From: Enterobacter vonholyi
Lineage (GTDB): Bacteria; Pseudomonadota; Gammaproteobacteria; Enterobacterales; Enterobacteriaceae
Direction: 5' to 3'
Assembly: GCF_008364555.1 (NCBI RefSeq)
Contig: NZ_VTUC01000005.1
Coordinates: 1-64,000, forward strand
DNA: 64,000 nucleotides
The notes under the pieces are model-generated. The model was not told the DNA's origin. It searched no databases and was given only the letters and a program-made list of their open reading frames with translations. The stretch's first letter is position 1, and the number at the start of each line of letters is the position of its first letter. Below, one piece after another: positions 1 to 9,479 of the stretch. The translations under genes and the position numbers were made by a program.

Positions 1-72
<72 letters not shown>

Positions 73-85
73 TCCGTGGATGCGC

Positions 86-113
86 ACTATACTCGGATAG
101 ACTTGTGATGCAA
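86..113 (-). promoter_or_regulatory. putative sigma70 promoter of the tRNA-fMet gene
   Basis: On the minus strand TTGCAT (113-108) lies 16 bp before TATAGT (91-86), placing the start a few bases ahead of the tRNA 5' end at 72. The discriminator between them is GC-rich, as in stringently controlled stable-RNA promoters. This is sequence reading only. Confidence 0.55.
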
Positions 114-280
114 CCCCTTTTTCACATTTATCATGATTTTGTATGTAAATTGAACGACATGGCGTTGTTTGGACTATTTTTTGCGCAAAATTTGCCAAAG
201 GGCATGCGATCGCATTTCATTAGCCCTGGCGGTTTGTTATCTTCATCACGCGGAAATGGGCAACTTAAAGACGAGATATA

Positions 281-1378
281 ATGAAAGGACGTTGGGCGAA
301 GTATCTGATGACGGGCGCAATGGTAGCGATTCTTGCGGCCTGTTCTTCCAAACCGACCGATCGCGGTCAACAGTATAAAGACGGGAAGTTATCCCAGCCT
401 TTCTCTTTAGTTAATCAGCCTGATGCTGTCGGGGCACCGATTAATGCCGGTGATTTCTCCGAGCAGGTCTACCAGATCCGCAACGCGTCGCCGCGTCTGT
501 ATGGCGCCCAGAGTAGCGTATATAACGCGGTCCAGGACTGGCTGAAAGCAGGCGGCGATACGCGCAATATGCGCCAGTTTGGTATCGACGCCTGGCAGAT
601 GGAAGGGGCCGATAACTACGGCAACGTCCAGTTTACCGGCTATTACACCCCTGTTATCCAGGCACGACACTCGCGTCAGGGCGAGTTCCAGTATCCTATC
701 TACCGTATGCCGCCAAAACGCGGTCGCCTCCCGTCGCGCGCCGAGATCTACGCCGGTGCGCTGAGCGAAAACTACGTCCTGGCCTACAGCAACTCCCTGA
801 TGGATAACTTCATCATGGACGTTCAGGGCAGCGGCTACATTGATTTTGGCGACGGTTCGCCACTTAACTTCTTCAGCTATTCCGGTAAAAACGGCCACGC
901 CTATCGCAGTATCGGCAAGGTGCTGATCGACCGCGGCGAAGTGAAGAAAGAAGATATGTCGATGCAGGCGATCCGCGAGTGGGGCGAGAAACACAGCGAA
1001 GCCGAGGTGCGCGAGCTGCTTGAGCAGAACCCGTCGTTCGTCTTCTTTAAACCGCAAAACTTCGCGCCGGTGAAAGGGGCGAGCGCAGTTCCGCTGATTG
1101 GCCGCGCGTCGGTAGCATCCGATCGTTCGATTATTCCTGCAGGCACCACGCTGCTTGCTGAGGTCCCGCTGCTGGACAACAACGGCAAGTTCAACGGCCA
1201 GTATGAGCTGCGTCTGATGGTGGCGCTGGACGTCGGCGGGGCGATTAAAGGCCAGCACTTCGACATCTATCAGGGTATTGGCCCTGACGCAGGTCATCGC
1301 GCGGGCTGGTATAATCACTACGGACGCGTGTGGGTACTGAAGGCGGCACCAGGTGCCGGAAACGTATTCAGCGGCTGA
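281..1378 (+). CDS. mltA: membrane-bound lytic murein transglycosylase A
   Basis: A 365-residue outer-membrane lipoprotein that cleaves the MurNAc-GlcNAc bond of peptidoglycan, forming 1,6-anhydroMurNAc ends. The N-terminus is a lipoprotein signal (KYLMTGAMVAILAAC) with the lipid-bearing Cys at residue 21 and no Asp at +2, consistent with outer-membrane sorting. The body carries the MltA barrel and the C-terminal 3D domain, where the aspartates of ALDVGGAIKG and the GIGPDAG segment belong to the catalytic face. Length matches the E. coli enzyme (365 aa). It is followed by its own terminator and lies in the usual order metZ-mltA-tcdA. Confidence 0.97.
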   Translation: MKGRWAKYLMTGAMVAILAACSSKPTDRGQQYKDGKLSQPFSLVNQPDAVGAPINAGDFSEQVYQIRNASPRLYGAQSSVYNAVQDWLKAGGDTRNMRQFGIDAWQMEGADNYGNVQFTGYYTPVIQARHSRQGEFQYPIYRMPPKRGRLPSRAEIYAGALSENYVLAYSNSLMDNFIMDVQGSGYIDFGDGSPLNFFSYSGKNGHAYRSIGKVLIDRGEVKKEDMSMQAIREWGEKHSEAEVRELLEQNPSFVFFKPQNFAPVKGASAVPLIGRASVASDRSIIPAGTTLLAEVPLLDNNGKFNGQYELRLMVALDVGGAIKGQHFDIYQGIGPDAGHRAGWYNHYGRVWVLKAAPGAGNVFSG

Positions 1379-1413
1379 TTGTGGTATTCTGAGCGCAATA
1401 CGGATTACTGTTC

Positions 1414-1439
1414 AGGGTGAGGATAACCTCACCCTTTTT
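1414..1439 (+). terminator. rho-independent terminator after mltA
   Basis: A perfect stem AGGGTGAGG/CCTCACCCT with an ATAA loop is followed directly by a run of T. It separates mltA from tcdA. Confidence 0.85.
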
Positions 1440-1453
1440 ACATCTGAGGTTTT

Positions 1454-2260
1454 ATGTCTGTGGTAATCAGCGACGCCTGGCGCCAGCGTTTTGGCGGGAC
1501 GGCACGTTTATATGGTGAAAAAGCCCTGCAGCTGTTTGCGGATGCGCATGTCTGCGTCGTGGGCATTGGTGGTGTGGGGTCGTGGGCGGCAGAAGCGCTG
1601 GCGAGAACCGGTATTGGCGCAATCACGCTGATAGACATGGATGACGTTTGCGTCACCAACACCAACCGTCAAATCCACGCCCTGCGCGATAACGTTGGTC
1701 TGGCGAAGTCTGAGGCCATGGCGGAGCGTATCCGCCTGATCAACCCGGAATGTCAGGTCACGGTGATCGACGACTTTGTGACGGCAGATAACGTCGCAGA
1801 GTATATGAGCAAAGGCTACAGCTATGTGATTGACGCCATCGACAGCGTGCGGCCAAAAGCGGCGCTGATCGCCTACTGTCGTCGTTACAAGGTGCCGCTG
1901 GTCACGACGGGCGGCGCGGGCGGGCAAATCGACCCTACGCAGATCCAGGTAGCCGATCTGGCGAAAACCATTCAGGATCCGCTGGCGGCTAAGCTGCGTG
2001 AGCGCCTGAAGAGCGACTTTAACGTGGTGAAGAACAGCAAAGGCAAGCTGGGCGTTGACTGCGTGTTCTCGACCGAAGCGCTGGTCTACCCGCAGGCGGA
2101 CGGCTCCGTGTGCGCGATGAAAAGCACGGCGGAAGGACCAAAGAGAATGGATTGCGCCTCAGGCTTTGGCGCGGCCACGATGGTGACCGCTTCCTTTGGC
2201 TTTGTGGCGGTGTCACACGCCCTGAAGAAGATGATGGCGAAAGCGGAGCGTCAGGCCTGA
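1454..2260 (+). CDS. tcdA: tRNA threonylcarbamoyladenosine dehydratase (CsdL)
   Basis: A 268-residue E1-like ATP-dependent enzyme that cyclises t6A37 of ANN-reading tRNAs to ct6A. The ThiF/MoeB-type Rossmann motif [17 protein letters not shown] is near residues 38-54, followed by LIDMDDV and a TNTNRQ segment that contacts ATP. A hydrophobic segment near the C-terminus ([18 protein letters not shown]) fits the membrane association known for TcdA. The gene is convergent with csdE, with the 3' ends overlapping by 10 bp. CsdA and CsdE, encoded next door, supply the sulfur-transfer partner system for this protein. Confidence 0.96.
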   Translation: MSVVISDAWRQRFGGTARLYGEKALQLFADAHVCVVGIGGVGSWAAEALARTGIGAITLIDMDDVCVTNTNRQIHALRDNVGLAKSEAMAERIRLINPECQVTVIDDFVTADNVAEYMSKGYSYVIDAIDSVRPKAALIAYCRRYKVPLVTTGGAGGQIDPTQIQVADLAKTIQDPLAAKLRERLKSDFNVVKNSKGKLGVDCVFSTEALVYPQADGSVCAMKSTAEGPKRMDCASGFGAATMVTASFGFVAVSHALKKMMAKAERQA

Positions 2261-2697
2261 GCCTGGCGTGCGGCGTCCTGCACGGCTTCGCTTAGCGCGA
2301 TCAGCCCCTGACCGCGCGAGGCGCTGAGCTGCGCGCGCAGTCCCAGCTCATCAAATAACGCCAGCGGCGAATGGGCCAGCAGTTCCGCCGCGCTTTTTCC
2401 TTCAACAGCGGTTAACAATACGGCCAGCAGGCCCCGGACAATCCGGCCTTCGCTGTCGCCGAAGAAGTGCAGCTTTTCGCCGGAGACGCTCACGCCCAGC
2501 CAGACGCGGTTCTCACAGCCCGCAATCTCTTTCGCCTGCGCTTTGAGCTCGTCTGAAAGGGCAGGGAGCTGTTTACCCAGCAGGATCAGCTGTCGATATT
2601 TATCTTCCCACTGCTGGAGCGGGGCGAAGGTCTGTTTCAAGGTCTCTTCTGTGATGACGGTGCCAAACGGGTGTCCGGCTAAAGCAGCGCTAGTCAT
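2251..2697 (-). CDS. csdE: sulfur acceptor protein CsdE
   Basis: A 148-residue SufE-like protein that accepts persulfide sulfur from the cysteine desulfurase CsdA and passes it on, including to TcdA. The acceptor cysteine is C61 in the motif [10 protein letters not shown], at the same position as in E. coli. The ATG overlaps the csdA stop region by one base, so csdA-csdE is one translationally coupled operon reading leftwards. No truncation is seen. Confidence 0.95.
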   Translation of the reverse strand: MTSAALAGHPFGTVITEETLKQTFAPLQQWEDKYRQLILLGKQLPALSDELKAQAKEIAGCENRVWLGVSVSGEKLHFFGDSEGRIVRGLLAVLLTAVEGKSAAELLAHSPLALFDELGLRAQLSASRGQGLIALSEAVQDAARQAQA

Positions 2698-3902
2698 TAA
2701 TCCACCAGTATTTCAAGGGCGCGGTCAACGGCGGCAACCAGCGCGTCGACATCGCTTTGGGTATTATACGGCGCAAACGAGGCGCGCAGCGTACCGTTAA
2801 CGCCAAGCGCCGCAAGCAGCGGCTGGGCGCAGTGCTGTCCGGCACGCAGGGCAATGCCGTATCCGGCCAGCAGCGTCACCATGTCGCTGTGATGTACGCC
2901 CGCAAAATCAAAGGCGAGCAGGCTTGAGTCCTGAACGCGGAACGAGCGGAAGCCCGGGCGCTTTTTGAGTTCTTCCTCTGCCAGCGTCGCCAGCCCCCGG
3001 CTCCAGCTTTCAGCCTGAACAATGTCTGTTTCTGCCAGCCACTCCAGCGCCGCGCTTAAGCCAATCACCCCCGCCACGTTCGGCGTACCGGCTTCCAGAC
3101 GATAGGGGATGTCCTGCGTTTTGAAGCCCTCGAACGACACTTCGGTAATCATTTTGCCGCCACCAAGCCACGGCGTCATTTTTGCCAGCAGTTCTGGCTT
3201 GCCGTACAACGCCCCAATACCGGTTGGTCCATAAAGTTTATGTCCTGAGAAGGCATAGAAATCGATATCCAGCGCCTGCACGTCGGCGGGGAAGTGCACC
3301 ACGCCCTGAGCGCCGTCAACCATCACCACCATCCCGCTGGCATGGGCTACGCGAATGGCCTGAGCCAGATCCGGGCAACCTCCCGTGACGTTCGACATCT
3401 GTCCGAGCGCCAGAATGCGGCTGCGGGAGGTAATCAGCTCGGGGAGGCGAGCCACATTGGGCAGAAGGTCTGCACCCAGCGGAAGCTTCACCACGCGTGA
3501 TCCCGTTTGCTCGGCCACCATCAGCCACGGCACCAGGTTGGCGTGATGTTCCGCCTCGCTGACGACGATCTCATCGCCCGGCTGAAGCAGCTGGCGCGCG
3601 TAGCACTGTGCCACCATGTTGATGGCTTCGGTCGTGCCGCGCGTCCAGACGATGTTTTTCCCGCTTTCGGCATTGATCAGGCGCGCGACCTGATCGCGTG
3701 CGGCTTCGTAGCGCGCGGTTAACCGCTGCGCTTCGGCAAACTGGCTGCGATGCACGTTCCCGGCGCTCAGGCTGTAGAACTGCTGAGTGGCCTCAATCAC
3801 CGCCTGGGGCTTAAGGGCGGTGGCGGCGCTATCCAGATAAATACCGGCATCGGCCAGGGCCGGAAACTGTGCGCGGAACTGCGCAGGGCTGAAAGCGTTC
3901 AT
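2697..3902 (-). CDS. csdA: cysteine desulfurase CsdA
   Basis: A 401-residue PLP-dependent group II desulfurase that turns L-cysteine into alanine plus an enzyme persulfide. The PLP lysine lies in [16 protein letters not shown], and the persulfide cysteine in [12 protein letters not shown] chose the start at 3902 ([12 protein letters not shown]) because it matches the family N-terminus and has an AGGA sequence about 7 bases upstream; an in-frame ATG 12 codons further out adds an unrelated basic extension. It is first in the csdA-csdE operon. Confidence 0.95.
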   Translation of the reverse strand: MNAFSPAQFRAQFPALADAGIYLDSAATALKPQAVIEATQQFYSLSAGNVHRSQFAEAQRLTARYEAARDQVARLINAESGKNIVWTRGTTEAINMVAQCYARQLLQPGDEIVVSEAEHHANLVPWLMVAEQTGSRVVKLPLGADLLPNVARLPELITSRSRILALGQMSNVTGGCPDLAQAIRVAHASGMVVMVDGAQGVVHFPADVQALDIDFYAFSGHKLYGPTGIGALYGKPELLAKMTPWLGGGKMITEVSFEGFKTQDIPYRLEAGTPNVAGVIGLSAALEWLAETDIVQAESWSRGLATLAEEELKKRPGFRSFRVQDSSLLAFDFAGVHHSDMVTLLAGYGIALRAGQHCAQPLLAALGVNGTLRASFAPYNTQSDVDALVAAVDRALEILVD

Positions 3903-4094
3903 GGGATTCCTCATTTCAATATAGCGATCGTCGCGCAATTTCAGCTGCAGGGCAAGGAGGTTGATATCTATCAGAATTGTCTGCTTATCCTGATGACCCT
4001 AAAAAAGCAGGTTATGCTAAATAGTGTTAGGCGGATGTTTTAGCCTGTTATAAATCGAGGTTTGAATAGCATTAATTGCTAAAGGAGAATAATC

Positions 4095-4322
4095 ATGAAT
4101 AAGACAGCTGCAATCATTTCTGCCTGTGCGTTTACTTTTGCCCTGAGCGCCTGTTCTGGTAATAACTACGTGATGCACACCAACGATGGTCGTTCTATCG
4201 TTTCGGAAGGGAAACCGACTACCGATAATGATACCGGGATGATTTCGTACAAAGATGCTAACGGGAACAAGCAGCAGATCAACCGCACGGACGTGAAAGA
4301 GATGAAAGAGATCGAGCATTAA
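4095..4322 (+). CDS. ygdI: small YgdI/YgdR-family lipoprotein
   Basis: A 75-residue lipoprotein of unknown function. The signal peptide ends in the lipobox LSAC with Cys at residue 20. The mature part is a small SH3-like DUF903 domain (NYVMHTNDGRSIVSEGKP, then GMISYKDANGNKQQINR). A strong AGGAG lies 7 bases before the ATG. It sits between csdA and gcvB as in E. coli, and its stop is just 14 bases from the gcvB terminator, so the two transcripts converge. Confidence 0.93.
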   Translation: MNKTAAIISACAFTFALSACSGNNYVMHTNDGRSIVSEGKPTTDNDTGMISYKDANGNKQQINRTDVKEMKEIEH

Positions 4323-4335
4323 CAGATCGCAAGCG

Positions 4336-4543
4336 AAAAAAAAGCACCGCAAATTGGCGGTGCTACATTAATCACTATGGACAGACAGGGTAAATGTACA
4401 GGAAGTGAAAAATTGGTAGCGTTGCTACCGTGGTCTGAATCGCAGACCAATTGCAAACACAACAACACAACATCACAACCGTAAGCCAAAAGCCCTTCAG
4501 AACACGCATTCCGAAAAAAGCTCTTCGTTCCGGCTCAGGAAGT
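4336..4543 (-). ncRNA. gcvB: GcvB small RNA
   Basis: An Hfq-dependent sRNA that represses many amino-acid and peptide transporter mRNAs. The minus strand starts ACTTCCTGAGCCGGAACG at 4543, carries the GU-rich R1 seed (TTGTGATGTTGTGTTGTTG) about 70 bases in, then the conserved ACTTCCTGTACATTTACC segment, and ends in the hairpin GCACCGC/GCGGTGC with a run of eight U. Order and divergence from gcvA match E. coli. The R1 region and 3' end look intact. Ends are placed by similarity to remembered E. coli GcvB, so allow a base or two. Confidence 0.95.
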
Positions 4544-4549
4544 GCCGCC

Positions 4550-4578
4550 ACTATAGGTATTTGCTGGTAGTTCCTCAA
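4550..4578 (-). promoter_or_regulatory. gcvB promoter
   Basis: On the minus strand TTGAGG (4578-4573) and TATAGT (4555-4550) are separated by 17 bp, with the -10 ending 6 bases before the GcvB 5' end. GcvA is known to activate this promoter from sites in the shared gcvA-gcvB intergenic region. Confidence 0.8.
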
Positions 4579-4671
4579 CGGACAAATTATAATGGCTCAG
4601 ATAAAAAAAACTAATAGGTTAAACGTTGTTTCCTGTTTGTTAAAATCCGTTAACATCTAAGCCAGATAACC

Positions 4672-5589
4672 ATGTCAAAGCGATTGCCACCTCTTAATGC
4701 ATTACGTGTTTTTGATGCAGCAGCACGTCACCTGAGCTTTACCCGCGCAGCAGATGAGCTTTTTGTGACACAGGCCGCAGTAAGTCACCAAATCAAGTCT
4801 CTGGAGGATTTTCTGGGCCTTAAGCTGTTTCGTCGACGCAACCGTTCGTTGCTGTTGACCGAAGAGGGGCAGAGCTATTTTCAGGATATTAAAGAGATTT
4901 TTTCCCAGCTTACGGAAGCCACGCGTAAGCTGCAGGCTCGCAGTGCAAAAGGTGCCCTGACTGTCAGTTTATTGCCCAGTTTTGCGATTCAGTGGCTGGT
5001 GCCCAGACTCTCAAGCTTTAACTCAGCTTATCCGGGGATCGACGTTCGAATCCAGGCGGTAGATCGTCAGGAGGACAAGCTGGCCGATGATGTGGATGTC
5101 GCCATTTTTTACGGTCGCGGTAACTGGCCGGGCTTGCGTGTTGAGAAATTATACGCAGAATATCTCCTGCCGGTCTGTTCTCCCCTGCTGTTAACGGGCG
5201 ACAAGGCGCTGAAGTCTCCCGCTGATCTGGCGCAGCATACGCTTTTGCATGATGCCTCTCGCCGCGACTGGCAAACTTATACCCGTCAATTAGGTCTTAC
5301 TCATATAAACGTGCAGCAGGGACCCATCTTTAGCCACAGTGCGATGGTGTTACAGGCTGCCATTCACGGACAAGGCGTGGCGTTGGCGAACAACGTTATG
5401 GCGCAGTCCGAAATTGAGGCAGGCCGCCTGGTCTGCCCTTTTAATGATGTACTGGTCAGCAAGAATGCGTTTTATCTGGTTTGTCATGACAGTCAGGCAG
5501 AACTGGGTAAAATAGCCGCCTTCCGGCAGTGGATACTGGCGAAAGCGGCAACCGAGCAAGAAAAATTCCGCTTCAGGTATGAACAATAA
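4672..5589 (+). CDS. gcvA: glycine cleavage system LysR-type regulator GcvA
   Basis: A 305-residue LysR-type regulator that controls the gcvTHP operon in response to glycine and purines and activates gcvB. The N-terminal winged HTH is at residues 5-65 (NALRVFDAAARHLSFTRAA, VSHQIKSLEDFLG), followed by a LysR substrate-binding domain to the C-terminus. It is divergent from gcvB with 128 bp between the two 5' ends. Residues agree almost position by position with remembered E. coli GcvA, so the call is secure. Confidence 0.97.
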   Translation: MSKRLPPLNALRVFDAAARHLSFTRAADELFVTQAAVSHQIKSLEDFLGLKLFRRRNRSLLLTEEGQSYFQDIKEIFSQLTEATRKLQARSAKGALTVSLLPSFAIQWLVPRLSSFNSAYPGIDVRIQAVDRQEDKLADDVDVAIFYGRGNWPGLRVEKLYAEYLLPVCSPLLLTGDKALKSPADLAQHTLLHDASRRDWQTYTRQLGLTHINVQQGPIFSHSAMVLQAAIHGQGVALANNVMAQSEIEAGRLVCPFNDVLVSKNAFYLVCHDSQAELGKIAAFRQWILAKAATEQEKFRFRYEQ

Positions 5590-5628
5590 CGTTTGTGTGC
5601 CGGGCACGCATCAACTCAGGACTTAAAC

Positions 5629-6024
5629 ATGACCAGCCGATTCATGCTGATTTTTGCCGCGGTGAGTGGCTTTATTTTTGTTGCACTGGGCGCCTTTGGC
5701 GCACATGTATTAAGCAAGTCTTTGGGCGCTGTAGAGATGGGCTGGATCCAGACCGGCCTTGAATATCAGGCATTCCACACGCTGGCTATTTTTGGGCTGG
5801 CGGTGGCGATGCAGCGTCGTATCAGTATCTGGTTTTACTGGAGCAGCGTGTTTATGGCGCTGGGTACCGTGTTATTCAGCGGTAGCCTGTACTGCCTTGC
5901 GCTCTCACATCTGCGCCTGTGGGCGTTCGTTACACCCGTCGGTGGCTTCAGCTTCCTGGCGGGTTGGGTATTAATGTTTATCGGAGCTATCCGTCTGAAA
6001 CGCAAGGGCGTTGTTCATGAATAA
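5629..6024 (+). CDS. ygdD: DUF423 inner-membrane protein YgdD
   Basis: A 131-residue integral membrane protein of unknown function (DUF423). Four hydrophobic segments can be seen, starting [22 protein letters not shown]. The start at 5629 (MTSRFMLIF) is chosen by family match and an AGGA 10 bases upstream; an earlier in-frame TTG would add 12 residues without a membrane-friendly character. Its 3' end overlaps rlmM by 8 bp, suggesting coupled translation. Confidence 0.92.
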   Translation: MTSRFMLIFAAVSGFIFVALGAFGAHVLSKSLGAVEMGWIQTGLEYQAFHTLAIFGLAVAMQRRISIWFYWSSVFMALGTVLFSGSLYCLALSHLRLWAFVTPVGGFSFLAGWVLMFIGAIRLKRKGVVHE

Positions 6025-7117
6025 GGTTGTTTTATATTGTCGCCCGGGGTTTGAGAAAGAGTGCGCCGCGGAAATTACCGATAAAGCGGCGAAGCGCGAA
6101 GTCTTCGGCTTTGCCCGCGTAAAAGAGAACGCGGGCTATGTGGTATTCGAGTGCTACCAGCCTGAAGACGCAGACAAGCTGGCACGCGAGCTGCCGTTCA
6201 GCTCGCTGATCTTTGCTCGCCAGATGTTTGTTGCGGGTGAGCTGCTGAAGGATCTTCCGCCGGAAGACCGCATTACGCCAATTGTCGGCATGCTGCAGGG
6301 CGTGGTTGAAAAAGGCGGCGATCTGCGCGTTGAAGTGGCGGATACCAACGAAAGTAAAGAGCTGATGAAGTTCTGCCGTAAGTTCACCGTGCCGCTGCGT
6401 GCGGCGCTGCGTGATGCGGGCGTGCTGACGAACTACGAAACGCCGAAGCGTCCGGTGGTGCATATCTTCTTTATCGCACCGGGCTGCTGCTATGCAGGCT
6501 ATTCGTACACCACCAACAACTCTCCCTTCTTTATGGGCATCCCGCGTTTGCGCTTCCCGGCCGATGCGCCAAGCCGTTCCACGCTCAAGCTGGAAGAGGC
6601 GTTCCACGTCTTTATCCCGGCGGATGAGTGGGATGAGCGTCTGGCAAACGGCATGTACGCCGTCGACCTTGGCGCGTGCCCGGGCGGCTGGACCTATCAG
6701 CTGGTGAAACGCAACATGTGGGTATCGTCCGTTGATAACGGCCCAATGGCGCAAAGCCTGATGGACACCGGGCAGGTCACCTGGCTGCGTGAAGACGGTT
6801 TCCGCTATCGCCCGAACCGTAACAACATCTCGTGGATGGTGTGCGATATGGTTGAGAAGCCGGCAAAAGTCGCCGCGCTGATGGCCTCCTGGCTTGTCAA
6901 CGGCTGGTGTCGTGAGACCATTTTCAACCTCAAGCTGCCGATGAAAAAGCGCTATGAGGAAGTGTCGCAGAACCTGGCCTACATTCAGGAGCAGATGGAT
7001 GAACACGGTATTAACGTGGAGATCCAGGCGCGTCAGCTGTATCACGACCGCGAAGAGGTGACGGTGCACATTCGTCGCTGGTGGGCTGCGGTCGGCGGAC
7101 GTCGCGACGAGCGATAG
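6017..7117 (+). CDS. rlmM: 23S rRNA (cytidine-2498-2'-O)-methyltransferase
   Basis: A 366-residue SAM-dependent enzyme that 2'-O-methylates C2498 in the peptidyl-transferase region of 23S rRNA. A THUMP-type N-terminal RNA-binding part precedes a Rossmann methyltransferase domain with the SAM motif [14 protein letters not shown] around residues 217-230 and the K-D-K-E-type catalytic residues of the RrmJ fold. The start at 6017 ([15 protein letters not shown]) lies inside ygdD; an upstream TTG two codons earlier is less likely. Length equals E. coli RlmM (366 aa). Confidence 0.96.
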   Translation: MNKVVLYCRPGFEKECAAEITDKAAKREVFGFARVKENAGYVVFECYQPEDADKLARELPFSSLIFARQMFVAGELLKDLPPEDRITPIVGMLQGVVEKGGDLRVEVADTNESKELMKFCRKFTVPLRAALRDAGVLTNYETPKRPVVHIFFIAPGCCYAGYSYTTNNSPFFMGIPRLRFPADAPSRSTLKLEEAFHVFIPADEWDERLANGMYAVDLGACPGGWTYQLVKRNMWVSSVDNGPMAQSLMDTGQVTWLREDGFRYRPNRNNISWMVCDMVEKPAKVAALMASWLVNGWCRETIFNLKLPMKKRYEEVSQNLAYIQEQMDEHGINVEIQARQLYHDREEVTVHIRRWWAAVGGRRDER

Positions 7118-7131
7118 TACGTGCTTTGTTT

Positions 7132-7159
7132 TGCCCGGTGGCGCTGCGCTTACCGGGCA
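7132..7159. repeat. REP element between rlmM and xni
   Basis: An imperfect palindrome TGCCCGGTGGCGCTGCGCTT followed by ACCGGGCA, between two convergent genes. It is the same family as the copies near 16445, 22058 and 28505. Such elements protect 3' ends or bind gyrase in enterobacteria; it could also serve as a stem for termination because A and T tracts flank it. Confidence 0.85.
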
Positions 7160-7178
7160 AAAAAACTGTGTAGTGGTT

Positions 7179-7934
7179 TTAACGTTCTAAACGCAGCTGC
7201 TGTAAATTCCCGTCGAGCTGTAAATCCGTCTGTAGCGTTGCGATTTCCCGGCAGATAAACGCCATCTCTTTATGCGCCTCCAGCTTCTTGCGCCACTTTT
7301 CCGGCACCTCATCCAGACGGGCGTAAATCCCTTCCAGACTCTGAAAATCGGCCAGCAGCTGCGCGGCGCTTTTCGGCCCAATACCGGCGACACCCGGAAC
7401 CTTAGAGCTGCTGATGCCTGCCAGCCCCCAGTAATCCGGCAGTTGTCCGGGCGAGACGCCGAACTCGCCGGCAATAAATGGCGCGTCCAGCCAGCGTTTT
7501 TGAAAATAGTCGCGAATGCGGATAGTTGGGGAGAGCAGCTGACAGTAGCCTTTGTCAGTTGAAACGATAGTGGCCTGATGCCCGGCGCTGGCTACCTTTA
7601 CGGCCAGAGTGGCCGCGAGATCGTCGGCTTCATTGCCCTGTGCGCCCCAGCAGGGGACGCCCCGCTGTTCAAATGCAGCGCGCAGCATGGGCAATTCAGC
7701 GTGAAGATCGTCCGGCATCGGTGCGCGTCCGGCTTTGTAGTCGGGCAAACGCTGGTGTCGCCAGCCCGTGTTGCGGTCTTCGTCATCAAAAACCGCGACC
7801 GCATGGGTGGGCTCGCTGTGGCGGATAAGCTGTTCCAGCGCGTGCAGGCAGGTGTCTTTACAAGGCGTCCCCTGTACCGCATGGATACGGCGAATCAGGT
7901 TTAGTGCATCGACGATAAGTAAATGAACGGCCAC
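7179..7934 (-). CDS. xni: flap endonuclease Xni (exonuclease IX)
   Basis: A 251-residue member of the 5'-3' exonuclease/flap nuclease family, related to the N-terminal domain of DNA polymerase I. The motifs [18 protein letters not shown] and EADDLAA fit the metal-binding core, and [22 protein letters not shown] is the helix-hairpin-helix DNA-binding segment. I chose a GTG start at 7934 ([12 protein letters not shown]), which has GGGAG upstream and gives the 251-residue family length; an in-frame ATG 13 codons earlier adds an unsupported extension. It is convergent with rlmM across a REP. Confidence 0.94.
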   Translation of the reverse strand: MAVHLLIVDALNLIRRIHAVQGTPCKDTCLHALEQLIRHSEPTHAVAVFDDEDRNTGWRHQRLPDYKAGRAPMPDDLHAELPMLRAAFEQRGVPCWGAQGNEADDLAATLAVKVASAGHQATIVSTDKGYCQLLSPTIRIRDYFQKRWLDAPFIAGEFGVSPGQLPDYWGLAGISSSKVPGVAGIGPKSAAQLLADFQSLEGIYARLDEVPEKWRKKLEAHKEMAFICREIATLQTDLQLDGNLQQLRLER

Positions 7935-8014
7935 AGATAATCTCCCTTCTATCTCATATGTGAAGGGTAACACTGTCAGCAGCGTGAAACTATGAATGGT
8001 GGGGAAAACAGGAA

Positions 8015-8037
8015 GAAGCCTCGCAAAACGAGGCTTC
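8015..8037 (-). terminator. probable terminator after sdaB
   Basis: A perfect 9-bp stem GAAGCCTCG/CGAGGCTTC with a 5-base loop lies just beyond the sdaB stop. On the minus strand it is followed by TTCCTGTTTTCC, a weak U tract, so termination is likely but not certain. Confidence 0.65.
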
Positions 8038-8046
8038 CTGAGAGGC

Positions 8047-9414
8047 TTAATCGCAGGTTACGATCTTCATCGCCAGGCCGCCGCGAGAGGTTTCGCGGTA
8101 TTTGGCGTTCATATCTTTACCGGTTTCGTACATGGTTTCGATAACCTTATCGAGACAGACGCGAGGCTCGCTGGTGCGGCGCAGAGCCATTCGCGCCGCG
8201 TTAACCGCCTTCACGGAGGCAATCGCGTTACGCTCGATGCACGGAACCTGTACCTGGCCGGCAACCGGGTCGCAGGTCAGCCCCAGGTTGTGTTCCATGC
8301 CGATTTCCGCAGCGATGCACACCTGCACCGGGCTTGCGCCCAAGAGTTCCGCCAGACCCGCCGCCGCCATAGAGCACGCCACGCCGACTTCACCCTGACA
8401 GCCCACTTCCGCACCGGAAATAGACGCGTTCATCTTATACAGCGAACCAATTGCACTGGCGACCAGCAGGTAGCGCGCCAGCGAGTTCGCGTTCACTTCA
8501 CGGATAAACTTGTCGTAGTACGCCAGCACCGCCGGAACGATACCGCAAGCGCCGTTAGTCGGCGCGGTGACCACACGGCCCCCTGCGGCGTTCTCTTCGT
8601 TTACCGCCAGGGCGAACATGTTGATCCAGTCTACAACGGCCATCGGGTCCGTGGTCGTTTTGTCGGTGCTCACCAGCATACGGCGCAGTGCTGCAGCACG
8701 ACGCGGCACGCGAAGCTTGCCCGGCAGAACGCCTTCGGTGGTGATCCCGCGCTCAATACCGCCGCGCATCACTTCCCAGACGTTAGCGAAGTGCTGTTCT
8801 AGCTCTTCTTTGCTATGCAGCGCCAGCTCATTTTTCATCATCAGGCCGGAGAGGGAAAGGCCCGTCTCCTGACAATGACGCTGAAGGTCCGCCGCCGTTT
8901 TGTACGGATACGGCACCTCGACAGAAGAGATATTGGTTTGACCAAAGTGGTCTTCGTCGACGATAAAACCGCCGCCGATTGAGTAATACGTCTGGCTATA
9001 TACCGCTTTATCGCCGGCCAGCGCGGTAATGCGCATGCCGTTTTCATGCAGCGACAGGTTGTCCGCATGGAAATTCATGCAATGGTCAACCGGGAATTCA
9101 ACCTCATGCTCGCCGTTCGCCAGCAGCAGGCGCCCGTGGGTATTAACGTCCTGGATGAAACCAGGGATCGCATCAATATCAACGGTATCCGGCAGGTTTC
9201 CCGCCAGGCCCATGATAATGGCGATATCGGTATGGTGGCCTTTCCCGGTCAGGGAAAGCGAGCCGTATACATCGACAACCACGCGGGTGATGTCGTGCAA
9301 GATGCCGCGTGCAATCAAGTCATCCGTGAACTGCTTACCGGCTTTCATCGGTCCGACGGTATGAGAGCTGGAAGGACCAATACCGATTTTGAAGATATCG
9401 AATACGCTAATCAT
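8047..9414 (-). CDS. sdaB: L-serine deaminase II
   Basis: A 455-residue iron-sulfur L-serine dehydratase making pyruvate and ammonia from L-serine. The N-terminal beta domain begins [23 protein letters not shown], whose SSSHT segment is part of the active site, and the alpha domain includes [14 protein letters not shown] and [12 protein letters not shown] with cysteines expected to bind the oxygen-sensitive 4Fe-4S cluster. It is downstream of sdaC (65 bp gap), forming the sdaCB serine uptake and degradation operon. sdaB rather than sdaA is called from linkage to sdaC and the locus. Confidence 0.96.
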   Translation of the reverse strand: MISVFDIFKIGIGPSSSHTVGPMKAGKQFTDDLIARGILHDITRVVVDVYGSLSLTGKGHHTDIAIIMGLAGNLPDTVDIDAIPGFIQDVNTHGRLLLANGEHEVEFPVDHCMNFHADNLSLHENGMRITALAGDKAVYSQTYYSIGGGFIVDEDHFGQTNISSVEVPYPYKTAADLQRHCQETGLSLSGLMMKNELALHSKEELEQHFANVWEVMRGGIERGITTEGVLPGKLRVPRRAAALRRMLVSTDKTTTDPMAVVDWINMFALAVNEENAAGGRVVTAPTNGACGIVPAVLAYYDKFIREVNANSLARYLLVASAIGSLYKMNASISGAEVGCQGEVGVACSMAAAGLAELLGASPVQVCIAAEIGMEHNLGLTCDPVAGQVQVPCIERNAIASVKAVNAARMALRRTSEPRVCLDKVIETMYETGKDMNAKYRETSRGGLAMKIVTCD

Positions 9415-9479
9415 GATGCGTCCATTGCTTTCAGTCAGAGAGGGAGGAGTGCGCCGTCCGAAAACGGCGCGGGTGGTAA

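Noticed and set aside
407-1318. Long antisense open frames, e.g. opposite mltA, rlmM (6032-7069), sdaC (9558-10826), eno (31407-32402) and cysG-cysD (49645-51198)
   Set aside because: They lie on the strand opposite genes with clear family identity, have no ribosome site of note and compositionally odd products; GC-rich codon third positions leave such shadows open.
2697-3938. csdA starting at 3938
   Set aside because: The 12-residue extension is not a family feature and the ATG at 3902 has the better ribosome site.
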